From Muricea muricata (lineage: Eukaryota > Cnidaria > Anthozoa > Malacalcyonacea > Plexauridae), in assembly GCA_963855995.1 (NCBI GenBank), contig OY979717.1, positions 52,707,140 through 52,771,139 on the forward strand: a stretch of DNA of 64,000 nt, read 5' to 3'. The notes beneath the pieces were generated by a model. It had not been told where the DNA came from, searched no databases, and saw only the letters and a program-made list of their open reading frames with translations. Both the position numbers and the translations under genes were made by a program. Shown here in pieces: positions 22,973 to 36,768 of the stretch. Position 1 is the stretch's first letter; each line of letters opens with the position of its first letter.

Positions 22973-23620
22973 GATGCAGAACCTTTATGTAAAAACAACT
23001 AACCTAAAATCCTGTATTTATATGCTGTAATACACTAACAATTAAAAATCTTCGCCAATAAATAAGACTCCTTCATCCTTATCTTTTCATGAACTTAGGC
23101 ATGTAAATAAAATAACATGTGAACAATATAAAACATTGCAAATCTATGATTGCAAATTCAATGTTTCCACAATCAACATTCAAAAACAATCTCCTTTCAA
23201 ATATTTGCATCGTGTTGCATGAGTTGGCGTTGCATAATTGTTGCACACATAAAAGAGGAAATTAGTTGCATAGTTGCAAAAATGACAGTTTACGACAGTG
23301 CAAATACTAGTTATACTACTAGGAGTGAAAACTACGCTAAATTTTGCTTTGAAATTGCAAAATTTCCTGACAAAATATTTACATAATTTGAAGGACAAAA
23401 ACTCCAAGTGGAAACTCAAAATGTCACATGATCACGATTAGCCAATCACGTTAGTGTTACAATTTACAAATTTTAAAACGAACATGTTCTGTCGACTGGT
23501 TCTGTGTGTTTGACATTGGCATTCATAAATTTTGCCATTTTTACGATCAATGTTGACTTTTTTCTAGACGAACTCTTTCTAAAAGTAAATTTTTCTGTGT
23601 ATCGTTAACAATTGCTCAAA
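22973..23620. promoter_or_regulatory. Divergent promoter region between BPNT2 and DLGAP5-like
   Basis: The 648 bp between the two start codons must contain both 5' UTRs and transcription starts unless far-upstream non-coding exons exist. The stretch near 23427-23456 contains GATTAGCCAATCACG, a CCAAT-type box (ATTGG on one strand, CCAAT on the other), typical of cell-cycle promoters. No TATA box was placed with confidence. Confidence 0.5.
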
Positions 23621-26600
23621 ATGTCATCCCGTCAGTCTATGATCAAAAGCAGAAAACAAGACGGGCAAGGAGCTCGCGAAACGAGGGCGTTCGTCGCTCT
23701 ACAAAACAGAAAAATATCTAGGAGAAACGATGTCGAGAAGAAGCGTGGAATTCCGTTGATGGAAATATCGCGAAATGAGAACGAAGCTCAAAATTGCCAA
23801 GACCAAAGCAAAACGACAGAAAAAGGTATTAAATTCGAATTATATATATTCTGGTATTGTCAAAACAAACTGCTGACTGCTTATTTGTTTATTATATATA
23901 GCATAAGAATTTTTTGAACTCTGCACAATACAAATGAATTGTTATATTTCTACAAACAAATTGATTGTACAGTAGAATACAATCGAAGCAGCACTGGAAC
24001 TGCTTACTTGCACAAGTCCTGCACATCCAAAATCCCAATTGGCAAAATACTTTGCACTCTGGGTCATACTTAGACTTTCATAGTGTATCACAGAAGCAAT
24101 GCCGTATGAGGGTTGTTGAGAAATAAATTGCGATTGTCCTGCATTGCAAACTTGTTCCACAATTGTTTATGGAGTTAACAACGGACAGTACTTGCCTCTG
24201 CCAGCTAGGCATTTATATGAAACAAAATAAATGGCTATGACAGAAAGTAAATACTAAAGAAAAGTTAAAGTGATATTTTCCTTGATCATAGTTAGCTTCT
24301 TTGCTGACATGTCCCCATCAACTAGTCTCAGAAAGTTAAACTATTTGTCTAACAACCATTCCACAGTGCAAAAAACATGACAAATAATTTGTATTCTTAT
24401 ATTTCTAGATATTTAACTATGATTTTAATTTGTTGAATTATATCATAGCTTCTCTGCTTGCTAAAATAAGTCAAAATTTTCTGCTAAACATGCTAAAATA
24501 ATCAAAGGTCCTACAGTGATTCTTGACCATTCAAAAGGGATAATAAAAGACTTTTGGACGGCATGCTGGCTGAGCAGTAGTGTAGCCAACTTGACGATTT
24601 AGTCCCGCTATGCAAATATTTTTGTGTTGATTGACTGTGAAAACAACAATTTCTAAAGAAATGAATAATTATATTGATTTGAAATTTTCATAGCGGGACT
24701 GAATTCTTGGGCTGAGATCCTTTGAGTTGTGGCAATAAGAATCTTCAGCACAACACAGCAGTTTAGTGAGGTCTGTTAACAAAACTTGAATAGCTTCTCG
24801 TTGACATTTGCTTTGTGAAAATTTTGCTTATATTTGCATGTTGGCAAGGGTTTTGTCAATAACAAGCTGCAGGCATGTTGCCTTGTAAGAGTGCTCAATA
24901 TCTTGTATCCTGTCAGCTGAAGAACAAACTTTTTTACTACTTGACGTTGAATAATTTCTATATACACATCAATTGGATTATACACATGTTGAAATTCAAG
25001 CTGGGTTAACCCTAGGAACAGTTGAGAAAAATCCATTAACTTACTATGGGTGGTGCTACTTTGCAAAAGTTCTGCTCTTATCACTGACGGTTAGCTGTCA
25101 AAGCAAGAGAAATAATTATGTAACTACTGGTATTGATTGTCTTAGGCTAGCCTGCCTGTATGTGAATTAGGTTGTGGGTAAATCAATTCTGACTTTGTGG
25201 CACTTGTCTTTGATATTGACCCAATAACACACTACAGTAATAGTACTTTTAAAACATTCAAGCAACGAATAATTATATATTTAAATGTTACAATATCAAG
25301 TATATATTACAATCAATGTATTTTTACACAAAACTCTTAAAATAGGAATGATTGAATCTTCTAATTGTATCTGCCTCAAGTCGTCATGGACAATTTTTGA
25401 AATACTCCTGCATGCAGACTGATCGAAATTCTTCAAAATTTTGGGCTCAGCATTTATAGTAGGCAATTAGCATTCTGAAGTTCCAGTTTTTAAAATGTGC
25501 TAATGAAGCATGCCTACGGAATCCCAGATCCCTTGGGCCATGCCCCTGTATGCCAATTGCCCATTGATTTAATTTTTAATTTCCAATTGCCCATATTTAT
25601 TGAACCTGGGTTTTATTTTGCAATGTTAAATGCCAGCCAGGTGAAAATAGCAATTGTTTTAATATATATGTGATATTTTCCCGCCATCGTATAGCAAACA
25701 ATGTCGGCTTTACCAGTTACTGAACGAATTTAAAACGTTTGAAAGACTCCAATTTTCGCAATGGCTGTAGTGTTATTCACATTTCAAAAAACTGAGCCCA
25801 GATGTATATTTCACTTGGTTGAAATCAGTCGGATGTAGCTTGAAAACTTGAATACATAATCTTGATTAACTTGCAGATACAAAAAGTTTGAAACAAGATT
25901 CGATCAAAGAAGCCTTAAAGAAATGGCAAAAAGAGAAGCGACTGCGCCAAATACAGGAAAAAAAGAACAAGAAGGAACCATTCCGTGTAAATTCTCACGT
26001 CTCACATCAACTCTCAGAGTTTTCACATAGCTTCCAGAGTGGTGCAAATCAAATGGATACAGCTGAAATCAAGCCAAATAATGATACTAAGTCAAAGTTA
26101 CCACTCCGCACCACACAAAAGAATGTGAGTTTGAAAAACAAATGCTAAAGAATTCATAGCAGCCGTTTCTTCGTAACCGCGTCACCCTGGATGACGACAC
26201 ATGCAGTGTTGTTGCACTGTGTTGTTACTTGTAAGAACACTGCAACACGTAGGTTGTTCGTCTAAAGTGTTTTGTTGGCACTGGTATTTGTTTTCCATGT
26301 AGTTCTTTTCCAATCACGCATCTGACGTGATATTTCTTACGTCTGTTTATACAATGCTCATGGCCAGGCCTGTTGCGGTTATTTAGAGCTGATGACAATG
26401 ATGGCAATGGCCAATTGCATTATGGGCAAAATTTTGAAAAAAGTTGAAATAGGAAAATTTATAACCACAGCATTGAAGAGCTTCCTAAAATTAGTAAAAT
26501 TGAAAAGTTTGGCTGCGAAACGCTGTAAAATGTGGAAAATGTAAGCCTGTGAAGATTGCAAATTTTGTATATTTTTGTATCACGCACGGAAAATTGATAC

Positions 26601-29600
26601 CAACATCGAGAAAACGGTATCAATTTTCCGTGCGTAATACAAAAGTGTACAAATTCGCAAACTTTGCAGGGCTATATTTTCCTCATTTTACAACATTTCG
26701 CGACCAAACTTTGCAATTTTACTAATTTTAAGATGCTCTTCAATGCTGTGGTTATGAATTTTCCCAGTTCAACTTTTTTCAAAATTCTGTCCATAATGCA
26801 ATCGGTCCATTAAGTTTGCATAATTTGCTTACCTGCAATCCTTGGAAAAGATCGCGGATCGAGAAGAACTTTTCTGTGCATTATCAATAACTTCCCTCTC
26901 CCTATTCAATATTGATTTTGCACCTTAATAAAGTTGCAACTTATCCAGACCATCTTCCAGAAATCAAAATTGAATGGTTAAGGGGAGGGGGGGGGATACG
27001 ATTTCAATTGAAAGAAAACCCGACAAGTACTGTTAATACTATTTTGATAATAACGTCAGGGATCTCTCAACAAACATAACCAAGATTATATTTCAGAAGA
27101 GCGAAACAAGATTTTCAAGTCTATTAGGTTTAGAACGTTATGTATAGGTTTCTACATTCTCAAAGTCAGCAAGTTCTCAACTTCTTTCGATCTCCAGATA
27201 TAAAAAGAGTTCACTAGTTGCAACCTCGTTCCCAGGTTCTTCTAGTACATTGGACGAGTGAGCTGAAGTTAAACCACTTCAGTTGAAGATGTTAATTTTT
27301 TTTAGGCAACAGCTACCAGAAAGGTGAATCCATCAAGTTCAGCTAGAGATAAGAAAACAGGTAAGGTACAGTTAATAAGGTTGCTGCGTGCATCATTAGC
27401 GCTTGGTTCAGTACTTCAGTTGCCGGGTTGAATATTGATTCATGTCTCGCTAAATATTAAAAAATAACATGAACTTTCATGGTAAACCGCTGACTAAAAT
27501 TAAAAAAAGAATGAGGCAGAATAGCCGATCCGCACGTTGTACCGCATTATCGCATGACACATCCAACTTTCATTGTTCCAAATGAAGTGTCTAATCTCAT
27601 ATCCAACTGCTTTTTATGTTTATATGTTTGGATTTGTTTTAATTCCCTTGCATAGGACGTAGCTCAATTAAGTTTGGTTCTATGCTTTTGACTTCTTCAT
27701 TATGTGAATAATCATGCTATAACAAAGCAACTATAAGGCGTCTTGGTTATTGTTAATTCTGTTGCTTAAGCTCTCCTACATGGAAAAATAAAAAATCAGA
27801 CTCCGTCAATCGATAAAGGAAATATTACTAAGAGTCGCAGGATCATGTTTTATTCCAGTTAGGCTCGAGGTGAAAGAGCTTTACGCTCAGCTCTGCTTCT
27901 TGAATAATTAAGATAGCCCATGCAAATTTTATTAGCGGGGAATCAAAGCATTGTTCTCATCTGCTTTTTTTCCAAAGTCTCGCTATTCCTCCCAAAGAGG
28001 ATCGCGGGCTCTGGCTTTTGGGTTGAATCTATAACGAGTTGTAATAGGCCGCTAACTCCCGTACAGGAAAACTATATTAGTATGTAATTTGTGAAAGAAA
28101 GTGCTCGACTAATATGGTGTAGTTTTTTTGTAATTTGAAAAAGTTGTTCGTGCGGGTATGAAAAACGCAGTATTTATAGCAGATTTGTCGGAAATCTGAA
28201 AATCATCCGGATATTTCGTCTCAAACACTTATAAAAGTATTTGTTTGACACTGATATTTGCAGTAACGAATGTCAACAAACCAAAAACAAGATCATCCAG
28301 TCGGGCAATGAAAACAAGATCAATGGCCTACAAGTCTTCTGCTACCAGCAAGACTCCTTCCACCGGCAAGAGTTCAATCACTTCCACTCCAATGGGAACA
28401 AACGACAATTCCACATCACAACTGCCATCTTGTACAAGAGACCTACCTGGCCGCGTGACAAGATCTCGTGCCGTTGAAACTAAAACAAACCATCCAGTTT
28501 CCATGGTCGATCGTTTGGCTCCCTCTTTTCAGTCGGTTTCCATGTTCACGCAAGCTAGCGAGTCCATCCCCAACAATTTCTCCTTTAATGTACCGGATGG
28601 GGTTGAAAGTTTTGTGTTTTGCGGGAACAAGTTTAAATTTACGCCACTTTCGCCAAGCAGCGCTCAAAAATTTTTCCCGACATGTACGCCCGTCAAAGAA
28701 GTCGCGAAAAAGACGGAACAAACTTGTGCAGTAGAAAATGAAAATAACAATGAGGAAATCGTTCCTCCGAAAGAGCAGGAAGTAGACAAAGAAGTCATGG
28801 AAGAGTTCACTACTGTAGACACTGTAGACATAAAAGATGTCGACGAAGAGGCGTCAGAAGAAGTCATAAAAGATGTATTGGACACAAACTATTTCAGAAA
28901 TTTAGCAAACAATGAAATAGACAGATTAAGATCTCGATGTGCTCAGTGGGAAAATGAAGATGATGAAATGATACCTGAGGAAGGTGAGGAACACTGCGGG
29001 GCATGGTTTGCGACGGGTAGCATTGACGACAAGTCTGTTCCAACTTCCCGACAGATTTGTTGCAAGTTGATTGTTAAAGCTTGTTGTCCACAGGCTTGCT
29101 GCAAGCTGTGTCAAGTCTGCAATTGACAATCTTCAACGATTTTTTTGTCAATCGATGTCGTTACTCCACCCATCTGCCCCTTAGAAACTATGTCACTACT
29201 CCACCCATCTGCCTCTTCCGGTTGCCCACGGCCAAGAATTGCACAGAAAAGTTACTCATTATATATAAGCTATATATATGAGTATAATTAACAATAATGC
29301 TGCAAACATATATATTTGAATATTTCAGAAAAAGGAAAGATAAGAACTGTAATTGGGCAAGTTCAGCTTCTTGTTACTAAAAAATTTAAACAGTTCAGTG
29401 GACTTCTGGACCTCAGTGAGGTATGCACATTTCCATCAAATGAATTTTAAAATGTGCTCATTTTATATGTTTGTGTTTATATAAGGAATAATATTTTCTG
29501 TTTAGGATCCGACTGCAGAGAAAAAGGCGTTAGTTTCAGATTTACAAGGATTTTGGGAACTGATGTATATTCAGGTAGGTTTTTCAAACGGGGATACAAC

Positions 29601-32600
29601 CACACTGGCAGTTAGTGTAATTAGGACACAAGTGATGATGAGCGCAAGGAAGAAATGTTTTTATGAGGTAAAAAATGGAATTATGTTTGCATGAAGCAAC
29701 AACAGGTTAGTACTGTGAATCGTAATATCTTGACCGGTTAAAAATACTCATTATGCCAAATCCGATAAGAATTCCCGGACATTTCTACCTTCTCATTAGC
29801 TCTATGTCTCAGAATGGTAGAATACTACATGTAATATCTATGCAAAATTGTGTTGGAGGAAGCTGTACAATGTGCTACTGTTATGCTTTTCCTCGCTGTA
29901 TGACCGTGCTGCAAACAAAGCAACGATACATCAACGTTGCGTACTCTCGCTGGCTACGTTCGGTGCTGAGAAAAACCCGGAACAACCGAAGTTAAGCGCA
30001 TGCACAGCTAGAGTTTTGATTTGAAAATTGCAAACCCGGTATACACCTAATTTCCGAACTTGCAATAGTACGCATGCTATTGCACACATGAAAATTCAAT
30101 AGTCGTAAATGTAAGTAAGTCGTATATCGCTATCATAGCAGGGCTTATGCATGGGTGTCAGAGTAAGTGACTTCGATGACGTATTTAATGATATCCTTTG
30201 GCATTTTTCTTCGTTTTCCATGAACGAAATTTGAGAACATGATCCCTGCTTTGGCTCGTGCTGGCGAATCGGAGGTGGAAAAAGTATTGGATCTTGGGAA
30301 GCTAGCTCCCCGAATTTTTTTTTTGTATCTCGATTTTCGTAGAAAATTTCGCAAAAATTTTCGAGGTTTGATAATTAACTGAAAAATTAACCCTGTTACT
30401 CTGGTAATTTATTTAAATTTTTGCAAAGAATTTAGCAAAAATTCTCGTAGTGTGATAATTAACTCCAAAATTCTAAGAAAGAAGAGGAACAGGCTCGTGC
30501 AAATATATACAGTATTAGTTAAATATAACTGAAACTTAAATCTTCAATTCAAAATATATTGATTGATGATTGATCGTTAATAAATCAGTCTAGCTGGTTT
30601 ATTTTGAATTCATAAATTATTTCTTGGAAACGCGAACTCTTCCGAAAACACTTGCTGCGAATACGTTGGTATGAACTTACCAACTGTGGATATTTTATAA
30701 AGGTGGAAAATATTGATAAGAAATTCTCAGAACTTGAAGAAATGAAACAGAACAACTGGGTAGAGAAAAAAGTGGAAGTTAAGAAAAAGAAAGAAAAGGT
30801 TTGTGTTACTGAGTACAGACAAGGGAAGGCTCTTCATATCGGATGCCGGCACTAATGTATAATTTTCATGATTACACTTATATTTTAGTTTTCGACTATC
30901 TTTCCAGTTTTAAATTATAGTTTAATATGCAATTGTTAGGTAAGCACGATGTCAGGAATTATTCAGACTGAGTTATTGTTTTCTGCCGAAGCGAAGTTGA
31001 GGTGGATAACAATAACGAGCCGATATACATTAAAAAATATTGCAGTATGGTGAAAAAACTAAAACAACCAACAATGCAAAATTATCTGTATTTAAAATTT
31101 TCGTTGACAACCGAATTTCGCTCCAAAATAAAAATTATCGGACGCTGATGACGAGCACATGACGAATGCCGGGTATTGCGAATTGTCCGGGGGTTGTTGA
31201 CCAATCACAATCGAGAGCAAAGTTTCAATGTATTCTTGGGTTTCACTAGAACCTTTTTCAATAATTCTGAGTGGGGGTCAACCCAAAATGTATTGATTAT
31301 TGTACTGCACTGGAGCAAGCAAATCTCACGAAATTGCACACATTTGCTGCCAAAGACAATGTCAACACATTCAGTGAAAATTTTTTTCAATCTGATGACA
31401 TTGTATCGATTTGTTGTTGTTGTTGAGTTGTTGTTGATTGAGTTGACCCCCAGTGAAATTTATGACGTCACGTGAAACCCAAGAATAATAATAATTATTA
31501 AATGTAGCAACTTGTTTTTAGAGAGCAACTAAAGCGAAAAAACCTGGTTGCAAAACGACAAATGCTAAAGTGTCTGAAAGCAAAAATAAATTCCGTGAGA
31601 TGAGAGCCCAAATGAAAGCGAAGTTGCAAGCAGAAATGAACGAGGAACAAGTATGTTGAAAACGTAATAAACACCACGAAAAATGTTCCCCATAGGTTTA
31701 GGCGGTTTATCAATAAACTGGAAAACTCCGATTTTTTTAAAAAAACTAAAAGACCGGATAAAATCAGTAAATGTTTGAAATTCGCTGGTATGTATTGCAT
31801 GAATGGCAACAAAATGCAAAATCGTGAAGCATTGTCCCAAAAAATACCTTTATAACAAAAGATAATAACAAACTTTAGCAACACTAAATGTGCTGCCAGG
31901 CGTGATGTAAGATTGAAGTGAATTTCACAGTTTATGCTTTATGGGGGAAACTTTGACCTTCAGTTCCAGTTGAAGACGGAGACGGGAGAAAGATGCAACA
32001 ATACTGATTTCGAAATATCTAGGGAAAAATTTTCAACACGTGTGAAAAATCGGGGATTTTTCAGGCGGGGTCGATTTTTTCGTACGGTTTTCTGTTTTGG
32101 TTTTACGGCAAACCGCCCACTTCTAGTTCCAAATACAGCTAATTCAATATAGTTGTCCTTCCAAAAGCGTGAGCTGCAAACTGAGCGCGCAAGGAATGAC
32201 GGATTGGTGCTTATTTTCACGTCTTAACACGAAATTATTTCTTGGGAACAGCATCCAATTCCCAGGTAAGAAACTTAGGACGCCAAAATTTACTTGCTAC
32301 AAAGGTCATTTCCTGAGTATCAGGGCCTGAATAAGCAATAATCCATCATCCTTTGCGCGCTTATAGTTCACAGTTACTTCTTTTGCAATTGAGATACAGT
32401 AACTGTATACACCAACGTAAGCTAGCTACTACATGGTTATAACACTTAGTCGTTGGATAAATGCTTGTGTGAAGAATAGAGAAACGTATGCTTGAAAGAG
32501 TCGCACAACTTTCACTAAATTCAACAGCCCAATTTCAGCATTTAAAGGACATTGTCAAAACATTTTGATGAACACTCCTACAATTGTAAAGCCAAAACAA

Positions 32601-34002
32601 AAAGCGAATGGCTGTAAACACATAACATGTCGATGACAAATACAAAAACTTTGTGCAGAAGTACGGATGGTCATGATCAATTGGGGATTGTGCTGGATTG
32701 TATTGTCATCTTGAGTTTTTCTTCGGCAAACAAAAAATTCACGTTTTGGTAAATTTTTGTAAAACTCCGTCTAATATTGCATGTTCAAGCTTTAATGTGA
32801 TCAACATTACTCGTATACTACAGCTGAATACATTTGCAGTGGATGTTTTGAAAAGTTTCAGTCAAGTTTTTTAATATAAGACAACTTTTTGGCAAAAATA
32901 GTGTGACACTATATCCTGTTTTCCACTTCAACCGACCGTCTCGTAGCGAAACGTAGCGTATTCCATTGTTTCGTGAACACTCAGTCAGAACTATTGACAT
33001 GGACACAATAGAATTAAAGCCCCATACAGACGAGCAAGTTTTCCTTGACAAGTTTTCCTTGACAAGTTTTATTTGCTCGTGTGTACGCGAAAAAATTGAC
33101 ATTTTCCTTGACAAGGAGCCTGGTTTAAAAGCTAGTCCTACCAGCTTTTCGACAAGGAAACTTGCTCGTGTGTTCGTGCAACAAAGAACACTTGACAAGG
33201 GAATTTTTGTTTACGTACTTAATTCGAGCGGCCTCGTAAAAGTTGTCAGGAAAAAAATATTATCAAATTTCGCGTACACAGGAATAAATTATTCCTGTAA
33301 CTTGTCAAGGAAAACTTGTTCGTCGTACAGACGCGTAAGTGAACTCGTTAAGAAACTTGTCAAGGAAAACTTGCTCGTCTGTACGGGGCTTAATACATTA
33401 CGTTTGAATACGATACGACTGAAGTGGAAAACGGGCTTGTTCCAGTTGACAATCTTCAATACGCCTATAGAACTGGGTGTTTTAGTGAAAAACTCGTCAG
33501 CTTGGAACTTGCTGGTTGGTATCTAGACATTACGCGGGAACTTTCTTTTTGTGTAATGTTTAGATGGTTCAGACACTTGACGTTTCTGCATATTTACTGT
33601 GGATTTGATCAAATTATCAAAGACGTAGAACGCCAGAAACATGATCGAATTCTTATTTATTTCAGGACGCTTTCAAAATTATTCTGACCCCTATGAAAAA
33701 CAAAAAAGCCGGCGCAGGTTGGAATCCTAAATGTGTTAATTTTTTTATTGGGTTTTTTGTAACCAGTATACTCTTAAAATGAGTGTAAAACGTGAACCTA
33801 TTTAATGCCCTTCAAAAGTTTATAAATACTAAGAACAACAATTCTTATTTTCTTAGATCCAAGTGAGCCTGAAATTATTTTAACACCTGTGAGAAGATCA
33901 ACCAGGAAATCTAAAACTTGTGCGACCATTGCAAGTAATAAATTACGGAAACTAGCTACTGAGTATTTGAATAAAATGCAAAACAAGATACTGCGAAGAT
34001 AG
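23621..34002 (+). CDS. DLGAP5: HURP / DLG-associated protein 5-like spindle protein
   Basis: Ten coding exons join in frame to 603 aa: 23621-23825, 25877-26124, 27306-27360, 28264-28983, 29329-29420, 29506-29574, 30703-30798, 31522-31650, 33666-33717 and 33857-34002 (TAG). Phases at successive junctions are 1,0,1,1,0,0,0,0,1. Exon 2 has the basic helix KKWQKEKRLRQIQEKKNKK, like the vertebrate HURP N-terminal microtubule-binding region. Exon 4 has FKFTPLSPSSAQKFFP, matching the HURP F.F.P.TPRSA.AF motif, then the start of the GKAP domain (NYFRNLANNEIDRLRSRCAQW). Exons 5-7 complete that domain (IRTVIGQVQLLVTKKFKQF, LQGFWELMYIQ, NNWVEKK). The last exons are basic with RRSTRKS. Known role of the family: Ran-regulated stabilisation of kinetochore microtubules. 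The gene is shorter than human DLGAP5 (about 846 aa). The exon 9 donor (GCAG|GTTGGA) is weak. Confidence 0.9.
24601..24700. repeat. Small inverted-repeat element in DLGAP5 intron 1
   Basis: AGTCCCGCTATG (24601-24612) and CATAGCGGGACT (24689-24700) are perfect inverted ends. A related copy, with TGCATAGCGGGACTAAGCC, lies at 15421-15439 and matches in reverse complement across the neighbouring TGCAAATATTTT and GACTGTGAAAAC segments. Confidence 0.65.
26408..26814. repeat. Foldback element in DLGAP5 intron 2 with a nested central hairpin
   Basis: Arms of about 170-190 bp pair from ATGGCCAATTGCATTATGG at 26407 to CCATAATGCAATCGGTCCAT near 26812, including ACCACAGCATTGAAGAGC and its complement. 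The centre (26583-26636) is a second, tight hairpin, ACGCACGGAAAATTGATACC and its inverse. No ORF. Confidence 0.8.
32152..32400. repeat. Palindromic repeat in DLGAP5 intron 8
   Basis: GAGCGCGCAAGGAATGACGG at the left pairs with CCATCATCCTTTGCGCGC at the right. The right arm also matches the half copy at 6575-6705, so this is a dispersed family. Confidence 0.65.
32914..33437. repeat. Foldback element in DLGAP5 intron 8
   Basis: The outer ends TGTTTTCCACTTCA and TGAAGTGGAAAACG are inverted. Inside, GCCCCATACAGACGAGCAAG near 33019 pairs with CTTGCTCGTCTGTACGGGGC near 33370, and several copies of CTTGACAAG / CTTGTCAAGGAAAACTTG lie in both orientations. The element sits between exons 8 and 9. Confidence 0.75.
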
Positions 34003-36768
34003 ATAACATTACGAAAATGTATTAACATTTCAACTAAACTATGTAGTCATTATGAATGATCATTCCTAAACGTCGACATAGATTTTCAAAATGTTATCAT
34101 TGTTTTGTATTGCAAGTATAAGGGTTTATTAAATGTCTTTCAGTTGATCATTTATGGCTAAACCACATTCCATGCATCATGAAGATTTATCACCAACGCT
34201 ATAATTTTTTTATATTTAAGTTCCGCTGGTTAAATTGCCCTCCAGCGTGTCAGTTGATTTGTTTGGATCCTGCACAACTCCTGACGTGTAAGTTTTTTTA
34301 CTCTGTCAATACTACTATCAAGACAGGTATACTAACTGATTCCAATCTAAAGTATGTATGCGTTTTACGGCATGTGTAGCAGTTTAGATCGTAGCATACC
34401 TATAGAAACAACAGAGTACGTACTTCGTCCCTAATCATGTCTTCACTTTTTGCGTGGCGTATTCTTCGAAATCTGCCATATTGGAACTTATTTGGCTTGT
34501 GGGAAACGTGAACACATTGACGTCCAATTAAATCTACGACCATAAAGTCCACAAAAAAATCGGCCTTTTTTCGTGTAGCTAATTTTACATTATTCTGACA
34601 TATCGCATCCCACATAAAAATAATCGTTTCACAAAACCAAATGCAATAATCATTCCGGTGAGTACTTCTTTTCCCCGGGCTGGAATAGATCGCTGGCTCG
34701 CCCTTTTTATGAACGAAGAAATGTATACATATTGAATTTTGTTGCATGGATCCATTACAGTGAACAGATCCACTCTATCACGGGAATGTAAAGTAGTTAG
34801 TTACCAGGGCTGTGCTATATGAAAAAAATTGTAGGACTGTCGTTCGCGTTTCCGCACTCATGAGTTCGTACATGTATGTAAAAATGTCCGGTGTCTTTTA
34901 AATTGGGTCGGACATTTAAAAAATTATGTTCGTTGGCCATATATATACGTTTGATCGATTTGGTGCCAAGCTTTGATACGATATTCATATTAATGTGAAT
35001 TCATTTACTGAACACGAGTCAAATTTACAAACTCTGCTGGGTTTTCACCAGAAAACCATTGAAAGTTATAAGTCCGTTTACGGGCCAAATGCGAACTGTC
35101 GAAAACGAGCTGGAACTATAATCTGAAATCGATATAAACTAGACCACCTCGACAGGTGGTTTAGGATCGCTTCAAAATTTAAATTGATTTAGTTCTTTGT
35201 TTTTTATTGTAAGAAATTTTTGTGCAAACGTGGACACTCGACGCTGCTCTGATAGGAAACACGGGATAAATTCATGTCAACCAAAGTCAATGTCCCGTCG
35301 GCAATCAATACAGCTGGGTCAGACAAACAATCTTCAATTTTCTTTTAGTCGCACAGAATGTCCGATGCTTTTGTGTCTTCGTCGGATATTTTTGACAATG
35401 TTTCGGTGACCGACCAATTAATTAAGGCGTGCAGTTCAAAACATCCCACATGAAACAAGGTCCGTCTTACAGCTGTAAGGCACCATTCTTCCCTCGGTAC
35501 ATGTCCTCATTTTAGACATAAATACATTTTCTAGAAGATTGGTTTCGTTGCAAATTACAAAATGTGATTGTTTTGCTGTAGGATGCAAGGAAATGATTAT
35601 TTATCAAACATGGATGACAGCATGTTGCTTCCTCGTCATATGACACCACACTTTTCACTCGCAGATGATCTTATGGTATTCTCACCTACCACGCCAGCTA
35701 ACAGATAGGTATTGCAAAACTTTAAAGTATATTAAAGCCAATGATTCCAAAACAATTGGAGAATGTTGAACAATATAGAGAGCTTGCTCACAGTCCCTGT
35801 CTACAGAAGTTGTTTTACATAGATTAATCTTTATCAGAAACTGCTGCTAAAGTAGAACTCTAAAACTGAGTGCATGTGCGCACGTTAAACTAAACCACAA
35901 ATTTGGTAAAATAGAACCTACCGTTTGATGGCATCGTTGTCACGTGATTGCACCCTAAGTAAAGAACCTGGAAAATGTTTTTTAACAAATACCAAAATAT
36001 TTCAGTGCAACACAAACTGTTTTAAAATTTTTCCTTTTAATTCCAAGCTTTATAAACATGTTCACTACCTTGTAAAACCCATATTAAAGTTTAGCATTTT
36101 CGAGTTAAAGTCGCTTTTTATCTCTTGCTTATCTGCATATCCCTGGTGTCATTGCTTTTTATGCTTTTCCACGCGGCAGTTGAAAAATACCTATCCTTTC
36201 GTACAACTTGCCCTGGTTAGCCTGTCTTCCAGACCACACGCGGTAGTGTGTCCCCGTCTAAATAAAAATATTTCTACCATTTGTTTTCTTTCAGTTTGAC
36301 AAGAAACTACATACGATGCTTCAATATTTCGCACATGCATCTGCATTGTATATTGATGTTTTATTTAAATTGAAAATGTGACTAACTTCACCATTGCCAA
36401 CTAAATCTTACAATAACGAATGGAATGAGCAGCTCGCACTATTTAAACCATGCAGCACAACAAGAAAGACTGGGATAGTGGTTTTTGTAAATAAAACTTT
36501 ATATATTATATTACTGTATATATATACATGATTGTGCACTATTACGTTTTCAAGAGCGATGACGAGTGCTATTAAAGGTGATATTGGTGCTCATCTAATC
36601 ATTTTATTTAATAGTTAATCTTGTGTTAGTATTATCCATTTTTGCTAGCTTTGCGCGCTGACACAATGGCTATACTTCTTAATTATGGCTATAAATACAG
36701 AATATCTGCATGGCATGTGTTAACCTTTATTGTAGTATTATAATGTGTCAAATATCATAGTTCATGCA
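34003..36768. other. Gene-poor interval after the HURP-like gene
   Basis: No supported coding region. The stretch 34390-34500 (CTATAGAAA..ACGTACTTCGTCCCTAATCATGTCT..CGAAATCTGCCATATTGGA) is a diverged copy of the repeat at 52405-52675. ACCACCTCGACAGGTGGT at about 35142 is a small hairpin. Nothing else was recognised. Confidence 0.45.

Noticed and set aside
29960..30005. ACAACCGAAGTTAAGCGCATG, resembling the 5S rRNA internal promoter
   Set aside because: Only about 15 bases resemble 5S rRNA; the rest does not, so no 5S gene or SINE3 is called.
32966..33526. 186-aa plus-strand ORF in DLGAP5 intron 8
   Set aside because: It covers a foldback element with inverted CTTGACAAG repeats; the frame is incidental.
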